Source: Ajuga chamaepitys (lineage: Eukaryota; Streptophyta; Magnoliopsida; Lamiales; Lamiaceae). From it: a stretch of DNA of 64,000 bases. The position numbers and the translations under genes were made by a program. Shown here piece after piece: positions 25,318 through 37,087 of this stretch. The notes below the pieces were generated by a model. It was not told the DNA's origin, made no database searches, and saw only the letters and a list, made by a program, of their open reading frames with translations. Positions within the stretch are counted from its first letter, which is position 1. Each line of letters begins with the position of its first letter. The stretch lies in the NCBI GenBank assembly GCA_958295605.1, contig OY282496.1, forward strand, positions 39,343,450-39,407,449, in the 5' to 3' direction.

Positions 25318-26401
25318 GCATCGATCAGTGATGCGGGTTGTGCCTATGCATGTATGCCTTTGCTATCTAATATTAGAAATTTTCTCTCTTCCTTCCATGG
25401 ACGGAAATTGTATTAAGTAGGATGTAAAATAAAATTTATAGCGCCAAAAGAAGTATTTGGCTCATCACCCTTTTTATGTCAATCAGTGTTGGCTGATTCA
25501 AGCAACCATTAATGAAATTACTTTATGTTTAAAAAGCCTACAATGATTTGATAACAAATTATAGTGAAGTAGCATGAGTATTCAGTATAGATTTTTCATT
25601 ATATTTAATGTTTATGCATGATACGATTTATCACAACAAATTTGCTCACTATTTCCGTTTTTGGTCAAATATTTTAGACTTTGCATTCTTCTAATATGAC
25701 CTTATGGCTTAAATTGATAGTGTTAAAAAAAGACAATATTTTAATTTTTTATCTATATAACTTTTCCTCTTCTTATTCTATTGAAAATAATTTTAATATA
25801 AAATCACATTATATGCAAGCATAAGAGCTTAAAGTATGGCAATTGTTAAGCTCAATTACATGAATTTGGCAGGTTAAAAATTGATAGAATAATTAAATAC
25901 GAATAATAAAAATTTAAAGTATGTATTATAAAAGTTTTAAGATTATTCCATAAAATTTATTATTGTAAAAATATTGACAGTGCGAATAGTAAAAATATGA
26001 TAGTTATAGATAAGATTGAAAAAAATCAATTTGTAAATTCATTTTTTCTTTATACCATACCTTAAATAATTATATTATTAAGTACAATTGTTTTAAATAT
26101 ATGTAAATAACATATCGTTGGAAATCTCTTTTAATCTACTTTAATACGAAATTAATTGCATTCCAAAATTTAAAGTATTGAAAGTGTAGAAGAATGATAA
26201 TTTAAGCATGTAGTTTTTTAGGAGGAGTTTTTAATAAAACAAAGACTCTTGCTGTTTTATAATCAAGTAAGAAAATTATAAATTATTTTAACATTACTTA
26301 ACTATCTTTAAATTTAATTCTTAATAAAGATATCTTACTATTTATAATCAAGTAAGGAAAAGATAAATTATTTTAAATTATTTAACTATCCTTAAATTTA
26401 A
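25318..26401. other. AT-rich intergenic DNA
   Basis: No gene recognised. A segment around 26220-26300 is partly repeated at 26310-26400 (TAATCAAGTAAG...TTTAACTATC), a short imperfect local duplication. Confidence 0.5.
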
Positions 26402-26403
26402 TA

Positions 26404-26615
26404 CTACCTCTCCCGCTCTAATTTTTCTACTTTCCTTTTCGGTTTGTCCCAACCTAATTTGCCAGCCCATAAATGACAAATTTCTCTCACAATCTCCAGC
26501 CTCAAAAACGCACCATCAATCTCCACCTTTGAAAAAGTCAAAGATTCCACAAAATCTGCTTTTCTTAACCTCCGTGCCCGGCCAAGGTAAGCATATTAGG
26601 TCGGGACGGAGGTAG
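26404..26615. mobile_element. Stowaway-type MITE
   Basis: A 212-bp element with ends CTACCTCTCCCGCTC and GGGACGGAGGTAG, flanked by TA on both sides (26402-26403 and 26616-26617). This is the Tc1/mariner (Stowaway) pattern; no coding capacity. Confidence 0.8.
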
Positions 26616-26746
26616 TATTTAGTAAAGATATTATAGACATCACAAAAAAAGACGAAACAAAAAACCAGACGAAACAATTCACACTTTTATATTAGTACTA
26701 AATAGATATATTCACATTAGAAGAAATGAATGTCTTAAACTAGTGT

Positions 26747-27251
26747 TTGTGGGACCGGACCGGTGATCGAACCGGACAAGCCAGCGGTTCAAGGTTCGAC
26801 CGGTTCAACCGATCAAAGGCAACTTGTTGATTTTTGAATTTCAATAGTTGCTTATATGTAATACAATCTAATTTGATATTAGAGTATAACTTGTAAAAAA
26901 ATGTTCAACATATATCAATATCAATTAATCCAAAGATACTTTTAACTCTAATTTTTTAATAACATCCAAGGGCTAAATTTAAAATTAGATGGGAAAAATA
27001 AGGGCAAATGAAGATAAAGGTTTTTTTTATTTAATAGAGGTCCAAACACAACTTTGTTTAAAAAAAATGAATATAATGCCGGTTCAACCGGTACGACGTT
27101 TCAATGTTCGAACCAGTTTCCCTCGATTTTGACCGGTTTTCAACGATTTTCAACGATTTTATAGCATTTTCAATTATTTAATATTATCGAATCAGTTCTA
27201 GGCCCAATTCCCGATTGAACGGATCGAATCGATCGATCCCGTCCCACAAAT
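26747..27251. mobile_element. unclassified inverted-repeat element rich in CCGGTTCAACCGG words
   Basis: The left end reads GTTTGTGGGACCGGACCGG, and the right end has the imperfect complement (CCCGTCCCACAAA). Internally, GACCGGTTCAACCGATC and GCCGGTTCAACCGGTACG repeat the same words. No convincing target duplication, so the superfamily is left open (hAT or MULE-type MITE). Confidence 0.55.
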
Positions 27252-28002
27252 TTTTTAATCTGTACATTCCCACACTTTATGTGCAATATCAGAGACAAGT
27301 CTAATGAATCGTATTGCCAAAACCAAAGCAATCCTTTTGTCTTTTTTCTTTTTTAAGAATTCAAGGAACTAGTTTTACAACCTTTAACAATTAATTATTT
27401 AGACTACCCCCTTAATACATTACTAGTAAGATATCAGTAGCCTTGTAGAATGCATAATGTTTCATTCTTAAGGAGATAATTGAATTGACATATCCCATAT
27501 AGGGCATAATCTATTCACAATGTATTTTATTTTATAGTAGGATGATTCATCCCTTTACATCCACACTTTATTACCCACAACACATTTTTTAATATCCAAT
27601 ACATCTTTTATAATTTTTAGTACACTACTTACTCTACAAATCTTTTAAACAAAAATATTTTTTCACTATTTAAGTGAATGTACCATCTAAAGATATATCA
27701 CAGCATACGTGACATATTCCACTACATCCCAATACAAGCATCCCCAAATATATTCTCCAACTCCACCCTTAACTGAAAAAAGAGGGGATCATCCAAATAT
27801 TCTATTGACCGTACAGACCCCACCTTGAGCCAAAGTAATGATTTCATGTCTACGAAGCAACACTTATTTTTACGTGGTAATGACTGCAGCCCTGGCAGAA
27901 AAGATTAAATAATTTTAAAATTGTAAATATACCTATTTTATTATTTTTGCCCTTACTTTTTGTTGGGTGGTGTTATTTTTAATTGGCTGTGACATAAGAA
28001 AT
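27252..28002. other. AT-rich intergenic DNA
   Basis: No gene recognised. 28306-28470, on the other side of the inverted-word array, is likewise featureless. Confidence 0.4.
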
Positions 28003-28305
28003 ACAGGACATGATACACGACCATATATCATATCGGACATGATATACGACCACAGGACATGATACACAACATGTCGTGTATCATGTCCAACATGATACAC
28101 GATCACAAGACATGATACACGACCTGTCGTGTATCAAGCCGGACATGATACACGATCACATGACATGATACATGACCTGTCGTGTATCATGGTCGTGTAT
28201 CATGCCCGACCTGTCGTGTATCATGCCCGACATGATACACGACCACAAGACATGATACACGACCTGTCATGTATCATGCCGACAGTCGTGTATCATGTAT
28301 GAAGT
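28003..28305. repeat. array of a 13-bp word in both orientations
   Basis: About nine copies of CATGATACACGAC (some with one or two changes) and about seven of its complement GTCGTGTATCATG within 300 bp, spaced irregularly with linkers such as CACAAGA and CTGTC. Adjacent forward and reverse copies form many potential hairpins. It does not match the usual tandem minisatellite design, and I do not recognise a family. Confidence 0.85.
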
Positions 28306-28472
28306 GGGTGACAATGAGATTGATGGTGAAAATAAATTAACTAAAGGGTATAATGAACATCACACTTGGAAAGTGAGTAATTTTACAATTTCAAAGTCAA
28401 AGTGACAAAAAACATTTTTCTACTTTCTGCATGACTACCGTAAATATTTTCCCTATTTTTCCATTTCACTAA

Positions 28473-29371
28473 CTAGTACTATTCCCGTGCGATGCACGGA
28501 AGTTTATTTAAAAAGTAATGATTTTAATAAAATTAAATGTGATATAGTCTAATATTTAAATATGTGATCGTTATACCCTAATAAAATATTTATTTTAAAT
28601 GAAGAATAAAACATACATAAAATTATAAGTAATGTGAATATAAATTTCTCGCATGTTATACATGTATTTAATATAACTCACTTTATATATAGGTAATTAA
28701 ACTCCCTCAATCCCGAATGAACTTGGACACTTTCGTTTTCGTTTGTCCCAAGCAAACTTGCACACTTCTTAATAAGGAAACTTATAATACAATCTCCACC
28801 CTTAATTCACATTTGAAAAGTCAACAAAATCCTCAAAAAATATTTTTTCTTAATATGTATGCCGACCCCCCTTGTGCAAGTTCATTTGGGACGGAGGGAG
28901 TATATGTATATATATATAAATTAATATTAAGATAAATATCTTTTTCAACATGTTCATTGCTTATCTTTGAAATCCAAACACACATTTAGTGTGTCTGTTT
29001 CATTCTTCACCTATATGAATTATAGCTTAATTAATTATGAATGTTAAAACAAACATAAACATCTAACTATCAACTCATATTATTAAATAAAATAAGCTGA
29101 ATAATGTTATAAGAAAATTATTTTTCTTTCATTTTCCATTCTACTTTAAATATTTAAATTTATCTAAATAAAATTTTAAATTTTAATTATAACTATTTAC
29201 TTTTAAAAAATCTTAGTTTGCAAGTTTTAATACTTTACTTGGTATTTTAGATATACAAAGAATAATAAAATAAGATTCAAAAGTTGGAATAACAAAATAA
29301 AACATCTTTTGTTTTTTCAATAGTTTGAATGCCAAAATAAAACATATGAGTTCTTCAATATTTCTTAATAC

Positions 29372-29415
<44 letters not shown>

Positions 29416-30169
29416 AAAAGTTTCAATTAAATTATACGTTTATATTGTAAATAGTAGATTCATCTAAAGATACACATTGGTTAATGTAAAAAAATTGTTT
29501 AGGATGCAAACTGTGAGAAAAAAAAAAAAAAAAAGGACATAATTGAGATTGGTTAATGTGACCAAGTATTGTTTAGGTTGCAAAGTCTAAAAAATATATA
29601 TAGTTTAAGTTGGTTAATTTTGCTTATTTAAAAGAAGTTTAGTTGCAACTTGTATAATAACATAGTTTAGGTTGCAAAGTGTAATTATTTATGAAAAAGT
29701 AACATAAATATATGCAAAATATAAAAAGGTAATATTTTTTTAAGATTAATTACCATATATAAAGTTATATATATGAGCGAAAGTCATAGTTTTGTGATTT
29801 ATCAACAAAAATAATTATTATAACAAATAAACATTAGCAAATTTAATAATTTAATAAGATGATTATAAATAAAATATTAACTATCACTTTTAATTCGATA
29901 AAGTATGTGTTCAATTGTATATACAATGATTTTTCTCTCAATGTAATAAATGAATAAAACTTGAGACAATTCAAGTCAAATAAATCAAACTGATTAGTTG
30001 TCGTTTTAATGAATAATCATGTAATATAATTTGTAAAAAAGAATTATTTGAATGATTTTTAATTTTGTTCCGAATCAATGCTATATTTGTTTTGCAACCT
30101 ACAATAAATACTGAAATCTTACTCAAATAATCAACGAACAAATAATATAATATTTTAAATAGAATATTT

Positions 30170-30208
<39 letters not shown>

Positions 30209-31525
30209 TGTGGATGTCAAATCGAATATCGTCAAAAGATGATTAATTTGATATAGTATACATAATAAATATATTAGAAATTAAAAAAGATATTTGCAAC
30301 TTTAGAGAGTAAAATTAATTTTGATTCTTACCAAATGTGACAACAACTGATCAATCACAATCTGAAATTTTAGGCTGGAAAGTGTTACTTGCAGAAGTGT
30401 CCCTACCGTGGCTTATATGTATAAATATATATAGATTTTTTTTTAATTTTTAAAGTAATTTTTAAATTCTAACTATAAATAATTTAAAATATCCATGAAA
30501 TATATAATAAACGTAACAATGATATTTTATTTGGATAGTTCATATGTAATGTAAAGCTTAATATTGTTTTTCTTTATGTCCCTACTTTTATTTTATATTT
30601 TATTAATTTATCTAAATAAACTTTCAAGTTCTAATTATAAAGTTAGATTTTCATTGGCAACTTTTGAGATTTCATTTGGTGATTTCAAATATACTTAAAT
30701 AATTTTATTTAATAAATTCTTATTTTAACAAAATAAAATTCAAAAGTTATTTAATAATTCAAATAACAAATTAAAGTCTATGAGCTCTTCAAAATATTTG
30801 GATATTTCCGTATTTTATATGGTAATATAAATTATTTATATAAATGTTATATTTTTCTTACAAATAATTTATTTATTTGAAGATAAAAATTGATTAATGC
30901 GGAAAAAGCTATTTAGATTGTTAAGAGCAAAAAAGACAGTTGATGTTGATTAGTGCGGCAAGTATTATTTAGTTTATAACGTTTAAAAATATATAATTGA
31001 ATATTAGTAAAATTAAAAAGATTGCAAAAATTAACAAATGTCATAATTTAGGCTGCAAAGAATAAATTTCCTTAAAAGAGTAATTTTAACAAAATACACA
31101 TTATTCAAAATATAAATAGGCAATTAAAAATAATTATAAAAAAATACTCATGATTTTTTTAAAGAAACCGTTTTACTAATTTTAGTTGCAACTAAAACCA
31201 AAATATTATAGTTCAAGTCACAATGACCATCAATTATAGCACAAAAATTAACCAACAAACAATCCGTTTATTCAAACCAAATATCTCATTATAATGTATG
31301 TGATATGGATGTCAAATCGAAGCTCGTGAAAAGATGAATAATTTGGTATATTATGCATAAAAATCGAATTTAAGATGAAAAAATTATTTGCATTTAAAAA
31401 TAAATAAAAGAAAGTTATGAACATACCGAAAATAGGAAAAGTTACTAATTATAGTCTAAAAATTTTGGAGGGAAAACTAAAATGACATTAATTTACCCTC
31501 CATTTTACTTTTATATATATATAGA
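28473..31525 (-). mobile_element. non-autonomous Helitron (H2)
   Basis: On the minus strand it starts TCTATATATATATA (31525), preceded by A, and ends with a hairpin CCGTGC-ATC-GCACGG (28485-28499) then CTAG (28473), followed by T. TC start, subterminal hairpin, CTAG end and A/T insertion site define Helitrons. No Rep/helicase gene is present. A second 5'-like end (TCTATATATATTT at 30435) suggests a composite of two related elements. A Stowaway MITE is nested within (28702-28900). Confidence 0.75.
28702..28900. mobile_element. Stowaway-type MITE nested in Helitron H2
   Basis: A 199-bp element with ends CTCCCTCAATCCCGAATGAACTTG and its near complement CAAGTTCATTTGGGACGGAGGGAG. TA follows on the right; the left flank is AA, so one target base has changed. 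The open frame covering it is not a gene. Confidence 0.8.
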
Positions 31526-32591
31526 TGATTGTAGAACATGAAGTCAAGAATTGAGAGAAGCTAAGAACAATTAAAGACTAAAAGCCAAGTACTTTGATTT
31601 CTTTTGAAATGTCGCAATGGAACAATTAATGGAATGACAAAGATGATTCAGAATTAGAGAAATCAATAAAATATAAAACATGAATCAAATTGTGTATTGA
31701 GTAAAATTGTGACTCTAGAATTTATGAGAAATACCTTAAGAAACTTAGTGATTCTTGTTGAACGACTGTAGACTTCAACTACCCAAGCATAAAACGATGA
31801 TCTTGCAGCAGCAAGTTTGTTCGATTAAGAGCGAACTTTCTTATTATTCATTTGGAAGAATGTTTGAGAATGTTCTGTTTTATTTTATTAAATATTAGTA
31901 AGGGTAGTGATGGATTTTTTTAAAAAAAAAAAAAAATCTAGGGATAAAAAGGGAATAAAATATATTAAATTATTTAAAGAATTATCATTGATTAAAGAAA
32001 AGTAATACAATTCTATTTTTAGTTTTTACTCTGAAAGCACTTATTTTAGAGTAGACATTGATTTTGTAAACAAAACAAAATATTTTTTCTCGTAAATTAA
32101 AAAATACTTTGAAAAAGCAATCGTAAACACCTCCTTTCCCCTTAACTTCACCCTCCCAACATCAACTTCTAAAATGAGTTTTCAGCTGAAACTAGTCTTA
32201 AAAAACTACGACACTACTCACAACCTCAGACTCCATGGATCTGGCGTATTAAAAACCCAAATTACTTACTCTAACTTAAAATTAAACGCCCCACGTTCAA
32301 TAAATAAGCATAACAATTAGAGGGTGTTTGACTAAGATGTTTGAGGGGCTTATAAGCTCAAAAAAAAATTAAGTTCCTCCAGGTGGGTGCTTTTTATTTT
32401 TTAAAATTTTATAGATTATACTTAAATTTCACATACTACACACACTACACACAATACACCACACACTAATCAAAATGTGTGTAGGACATTAACTTTCAAA
32501 TTAGATCCTAAATTCATAGCTAAATAACTTCATTCAATTGCAAGTTTATGAGCTCTTTTATCAAAACATTTTATTAACTTATAATCTCTTA
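31526..32591. other. AT-rich DNA with a possible MITE end next to the Harbinger element
   Basis: No gene recognised. From about 32322 the sequence GAGGGTGTTTGACTAAGATG...GCTTATAAGCTC resembles the end of a small inverted-repeat element. A weakly matching reverse copy (TTATAAGATGTTTGAAATAAAC) lies just right of the Harbinger element at about 40432, so the Harbinger may have landed inside an older MITE. Confidence 0.4.
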
Positions 32592-33762
32592 GGGTATGTT
32601 TGCTTGGGGTTGGCCCAACCCGTGACCGGTTGTGCCAACCCACTAGATGTTTGTTTTAATGGGGCTTGGCCCAAAGCGGTGATAAAGCAGGGTTTGGGGG
32701 ACATAAAAGTCGTCCCCCATGTGCATTGCCAGAACTTAAAAGTGAGAGAGGAGAGAGAAAGGGATGTGACTCCCCATCTTTCTCTCCACCGTCTTCTGCA
32801 AAAAGTGAATCTCTCTCTTCTATCTTTGGTCCTTCCCTGTTCCTTGAGGAGAAGACCTTTCATCTTCTGTGTAACAGAGTTATGGCTCACGCTGTTTTTG
32901 GGCCCCCTTTGGGGTGATATTAATGGCCCTCAACGGCCATTTTCAGAGTTCTTCTTTCACATTGAGTGCTCTGTATTTACGCGATTTAGGGCTTTTCTGC
33001 ATTTGCAGAGAATCTCTGCTGCATGCATCACTTTCCCTTGCTTTTTGATTCAAAAAATGTCTTTATTTCCGATTCATAGCCTTTAAATGTTGTACTGTGT
33101 TTCTGTTGTGTTTGTACCGTGTTAGGCTTCTCGATTTAGGGTTTGTTGACTGAAATTTTGCTTTAGTTTATAAAGCCATGTCTTCGGATGAAATCTTCTA
33201 GTGCTCATAAGCCATATCAGCTCCGGAAAAGGAGATATGGAGCGTTCTAATCGAAGAGTATACCATCTTCTTGATCATTTCGAGGAAAAGGTTGGTGCTT
33301 TCGGGCAAGTCTGTCACGATCAGCTCCGGAAAAGGAAAAAAACTCCAAATAGCCCACACATCTTGCACACACTGTGCACGAGTCCCTTAGTTTGGCCATA
33401 CAATCTTCGAATTAGGAGGAGGAAGGATTGCACCTCCTACTGCTGTGCTCAGACGGAGTCTAATTCGAGTACTACGACTCTTCCCCCTCCCAGGAAAAAG
33501 GTGCCTGAAAATATCTGTTTTTGTTTGATTTGTTACAATTTTTTTGTTTTCCTGCTAGTCCTTTTGTGCATTTTGGCATTCTGAAAAGTATTCTGATGGA
33601 TCTGTGTTGAGGGTTTCTTTGTCTAGGTCATACGTGGGATGTTTCTGTGTTTACGGTTTCATTGCCTGAAATCTTTGTATTTTGATGTTTCGAATGTTTG
33701 AGATGTTCATGGAATATTCCGATCTTGCTGTGTTTCGGCTATTTGCCAATATTTCCTGCTGC

Positions 33763-34411
33763 TAGGGGTGTTCATCGGTCAGAAACCGAACCGAACCGAA
33801 CCGAATTAATAAAACCGAAAACCGAAATCCTTAAAAATTGCTAACCGAAACCGAACCGAAAATTATCAAAAACCGAAATCAACCGAACCGAAATATTTCG
33901 TTTCGGTTGCGGTCAAAACCAAAAACCGAATTTTTACACTAATTTTTAAGTTTTTCGCTAAAATCAAACTTTGAATATTAAATACATTTGAATAAAAATT
34001 CTTGATATAAAAATGAGTTGGTCGAAGAGTCAACTTTTCTTGTTATCTTAAAGAGTACAAAATGCTAATCAGAATGGACGTAAGAAAGCAACAAACTACG
34101 ATGATGTAAATTAGGTTTTATTTGCCCCTTACTTGTTACTTGTTAGATAGAAAATGAAATTTAAATTAAATAAAATTAAAATGCAAATAAAAGACAAATA
34201 AGGAGGGGAGTTTTAATTTAAGGGGTACTTAATTCGGTTTTTCGGTTTCTAATGCGGTTTTTATTGAAAAAACCGAACCGAACCGAAAACCGAATTATTG
34301 TTATATATAAAACCGAAACCGAACTGATAAAGAGAAAAACCGAACCGAATTTTACATTTCGGTTCGGTTCGGGCGGTTTTTTCGGTTTCAACCGAATAGT
34401 GAACACCCCTA
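33763..34411. mobile_element. hAT-type MITE nested in the Harbinger element
   Basis: A 649-bp element with ends TAGGGGTGTTCA and TGAACACCCCTA and a perfect 8-bp duplication CCTGCTGC (33755-33762 and 34412-34419). Both arms are packed with AACCGAACCGAA words in opposite orientation, so the element can fold into a long hairpin. No coding capacity. Confidence 0.92.
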
Positions 34412-34537
34412 CCTGCTGCCCTTTATCTGCCTTTTGTTTTTGGTAAGTCTGAACATGTGAAACTGATGTTGTTACGAATTGTCAGGGTGTATAGGCAAAT
34501 TTTTATGTTTTGGACGGAAAGTAGCATGGTTAGGTGA

Positions 34538-34630
34538 ATCGGATCCACCAGTCCACCATAGATGGGTTTCTATCACCCATTGAGTGCATAGGGTGAAACT
34601 TTCTCCCGAGGTCCGTCTGGTGGATCCGAT
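34538..34630. repeat. 14-bp perfect inverted repeat with 65-bp spacer
   Basis: ATCGGATCCACCAG (34538-34551) and its exact complement CTGGTGGATCCGAT (34617-34630), with a second inner pair (TATCACCCATTG.../...TAGGGTGA) between. Function unknown. Confidence 0.7.
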
Positions 34631-35884
34631 TTTAGTTTAGGAGCGTTCGCTTTAGGTCCCATTGAGTGCCAAGCGGATTTCGATTAATGGCCCCACAATC
34701 GTGTCAATCTTTTTGGGGAAGTCATACTTCGTTTTAATCTGTCTGTGTTGTGAGTCTAATTATTCTGTGTATAATCTTCTGCCAGTAAACTTGTGTGTAA
34801 TTTATGCATAATGTATTGTATTGTGTAGTGGGTAAAAGTAGTAGTGAAAGATTGCTAATTGTGGGGTCTAACAATAAATGGAATGCTGTCTATTCTCTTT
34901 TTAGCAAAGTCATTGCTAAAAAGATTTCAAATGCAGTCCCACATTTCGATACATCACTCACCTTATATCCAGTCCATGACTCTAACGGATGTATCCAACA
35001 TTATTCATGTAGACGGGAGATGTTGTATGTTTTTAATTAGTTGTATATTCAACGAACAATAATGAATAAACGGAAGAAATTCGGTGATTTTTCTTTACTT
35101 TTTTTTGTATGGTTACTCATAATTTTCAGATTCATATGTACACCCCATATTGTCTAAATAGGAATATTTTTTTAAATTATCAAACGATTCGCTAATTCTG
35201 TTAAATATTGTTATCTACAAGCAATAAAGCAAACTACAACATAACCTAATAATATGATTAATTGCTATGGCTTAAATGCTAAACGGTTTGAATTCGAACA
35301 ATCCGGGAAGATGATTATTTATTAATTCAAACGCACAAATCAAATGTTTTGGAAGATTTTTGGAATTTTAATTTCGAAAAGAATGGTGTAAGGCGGGGAT
35401 TCGGCCATATCATTGATCAATATAGTAATTTGACGATGGAAAATGTGAAGATTAGTTATGAATTCCGTAGATAATAAAAACATTTGGAATACTAACGTCA
35501 TCACCGCTCCCAAATAGCAAACTCCTATATAAATCTAATTTAATAGTGGGAAAAAATGTTCGATAAAACCAAACTATAATCCGATCAAACCATGTTCATC
35601 TTCTTGCGGACTTGGTCGGGGACATATTGTTACTTTCCTTTTCCTATAATCGGTTAACAATTGCCACAATCTGATTAAAATATGCACTTTATTTGGGAAT
35701 CATAGCGCACCTTTCCCTTCGTACAGTCAATTATATAAAAAAGGGATGATTTGAGAGGGTCCAGTAGTTGTTAATTATATGTGCGGAATATGTCTAGGGC
35801 CATTTCCTTTCGGGTTAGAGTCAATATTAGAAAAGGAAACTTTAAATGAAAGCTCGAATAACTAATAAGCGAACCTGTAATTAG

Positions 35885-36857
35885 ATGGCGAGTGCTGGCG
35901 GAACCACTGGAGGTAGGCGTAACTCCTCAGGGGATCCACGTGCTACGTGGACCCGGACGACGGAGCATGAGCTAATCACTCATACATATGCCGAGTACAT
36001 TGTTGGTGGTTATCTCACCCAACAATGGAGTGATTCGACCCTCACTCGGATCTGTACAAAGCTAAATGCGGGACGGGATGCACGAACAGGGTTATATGAC
36101 ATAAAACAAGCGAGGGCCAAGTTAAAGAACATGAAACGTGCATACAAGATCCTGTGTGACAGCCGAGGGAAGTCTGGTGCCGAATGGGATGACGAGCGTG
36201 AGACCGTCACTGGGTCTGAAGACTTCATGGAAAGCATTTACGCCGTACGTTCAGCTACCTCTATTACCAAAATACCCTTCACCATATAGATGCTCTGTAC
36301 TTCTTAATTCTTTAATTTAATGTCTTCGCTAAATACTCTATATATAACAGCAAGGAACGGATTATCGGAGGCTTATCGGGCATGGATGTCCGAACTATGA
36401 TCTATGCAACGAAATGTGGCTTAATAGTCAAGCCACCGGATCCGCAGTCCTTTCTTCTGGAGCCGGCACTGGAGATACAAGTGGCGGGTCAAACGGATCT
36501 GGACGACGTAGATCATACGACTCTTTCGCATTTTTAGGTGGCTCCAGCCAAGGAGCAGGGGAGGGTACCTCTACCCAGCGGCGTAGGCGTCTGACGGCGG
36601 ATGATGAGCGCGATGCTAGGGCTAACTCGATGGCGCGATGGGACGCATACGTCCAACGCCGAGATCGTGGGTTAACTGATAGCCAGCTGGAGATAGGGCG
36701 TGAGATCTTTGACGAGGTAAACGCCATGGACCTGCCCCGTATTGCAAAGCGGAAAGCCGGCGAGGAGTTGGTTGATAGGATGAAACAACAGCTGTATCTC
36801 TCTTGGTCATCGGAGGACAGGAGGGACTGGGTCATGGGATTTATACCACCTGGGTAG
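35885..36857 (+). CDS. SANT/Myb-like DNA-binding protein of the Harbinger element (ORF1 type), two exons
   Basis: Exons 35885-36244 and 36351-36857 joined across a GT-AG intron, 288 residues. Residues about 20-150 form a Myb/SANT-like domain (Myb_DNA-bind_3 type): ATWTRTTEHELITH, W for the second helix in LTQQWSDS, ARAKLKNMKRAYK, SGAEWDDERETVTG and, after the intron, HGCPNYDLCNEMW. A low-complexity Ser/Gly/Arg linker and a C-terminal helix-rich tail (RKAGEELVDRMKQQLYLSW) follow. In PIF/Pong elements the ORF1 product partners the transposase and aids DNA binding and nuclear entry. No lesion seen; it lies 230 bp upstream of the transposase on the same strand. Confidence 0.85.
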
Positions 36858-37087
36858 ATATTGTCTGAACGGTTGTTTAATGATATTTGTTATTGTACTA
36901 GTCGTTTGTTTTCCGATGAACTGTATTGGATGCTAGTTATTTTATGAACGGGTGTCTAACTGATAGTTGTTTGTTTTTCGTTTTAATTTCTGATATATAT
37001 TAAATTTCCAATCCTCTTTATGTTCTCTGTTTGTGTTTAAGGTAGTGTAGGGGTTCCAGTGGGAGTGATATTAGTAGGCCCCCAAAA

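Larger units (their letters stand above)
32610..35884. other. Harbinger 5' non-coding region
   Basis: No gene recognised. Plus-strand frames at 32538-33086 and 33201-33584 lack domains. CAGCTCCGGAAAAGGA occurs twice (about 33218 and 33321), a short duplication. Likely contains promoter and untranslated leader of the element's genes. Confidence 0.45.

Noticed and set aside
28003..28305. CRISPR-like array
   Set aside because: Repeats are 13 bp, in both orientations, with irregular spacers, and the DNA is clearly plant nuclear.
32538..33086. 182-codon plus-strand frame at the left Harbinger end
   Set aside because: It starts outside the element, crosses the terminal repeat and has no domain; chance frame.
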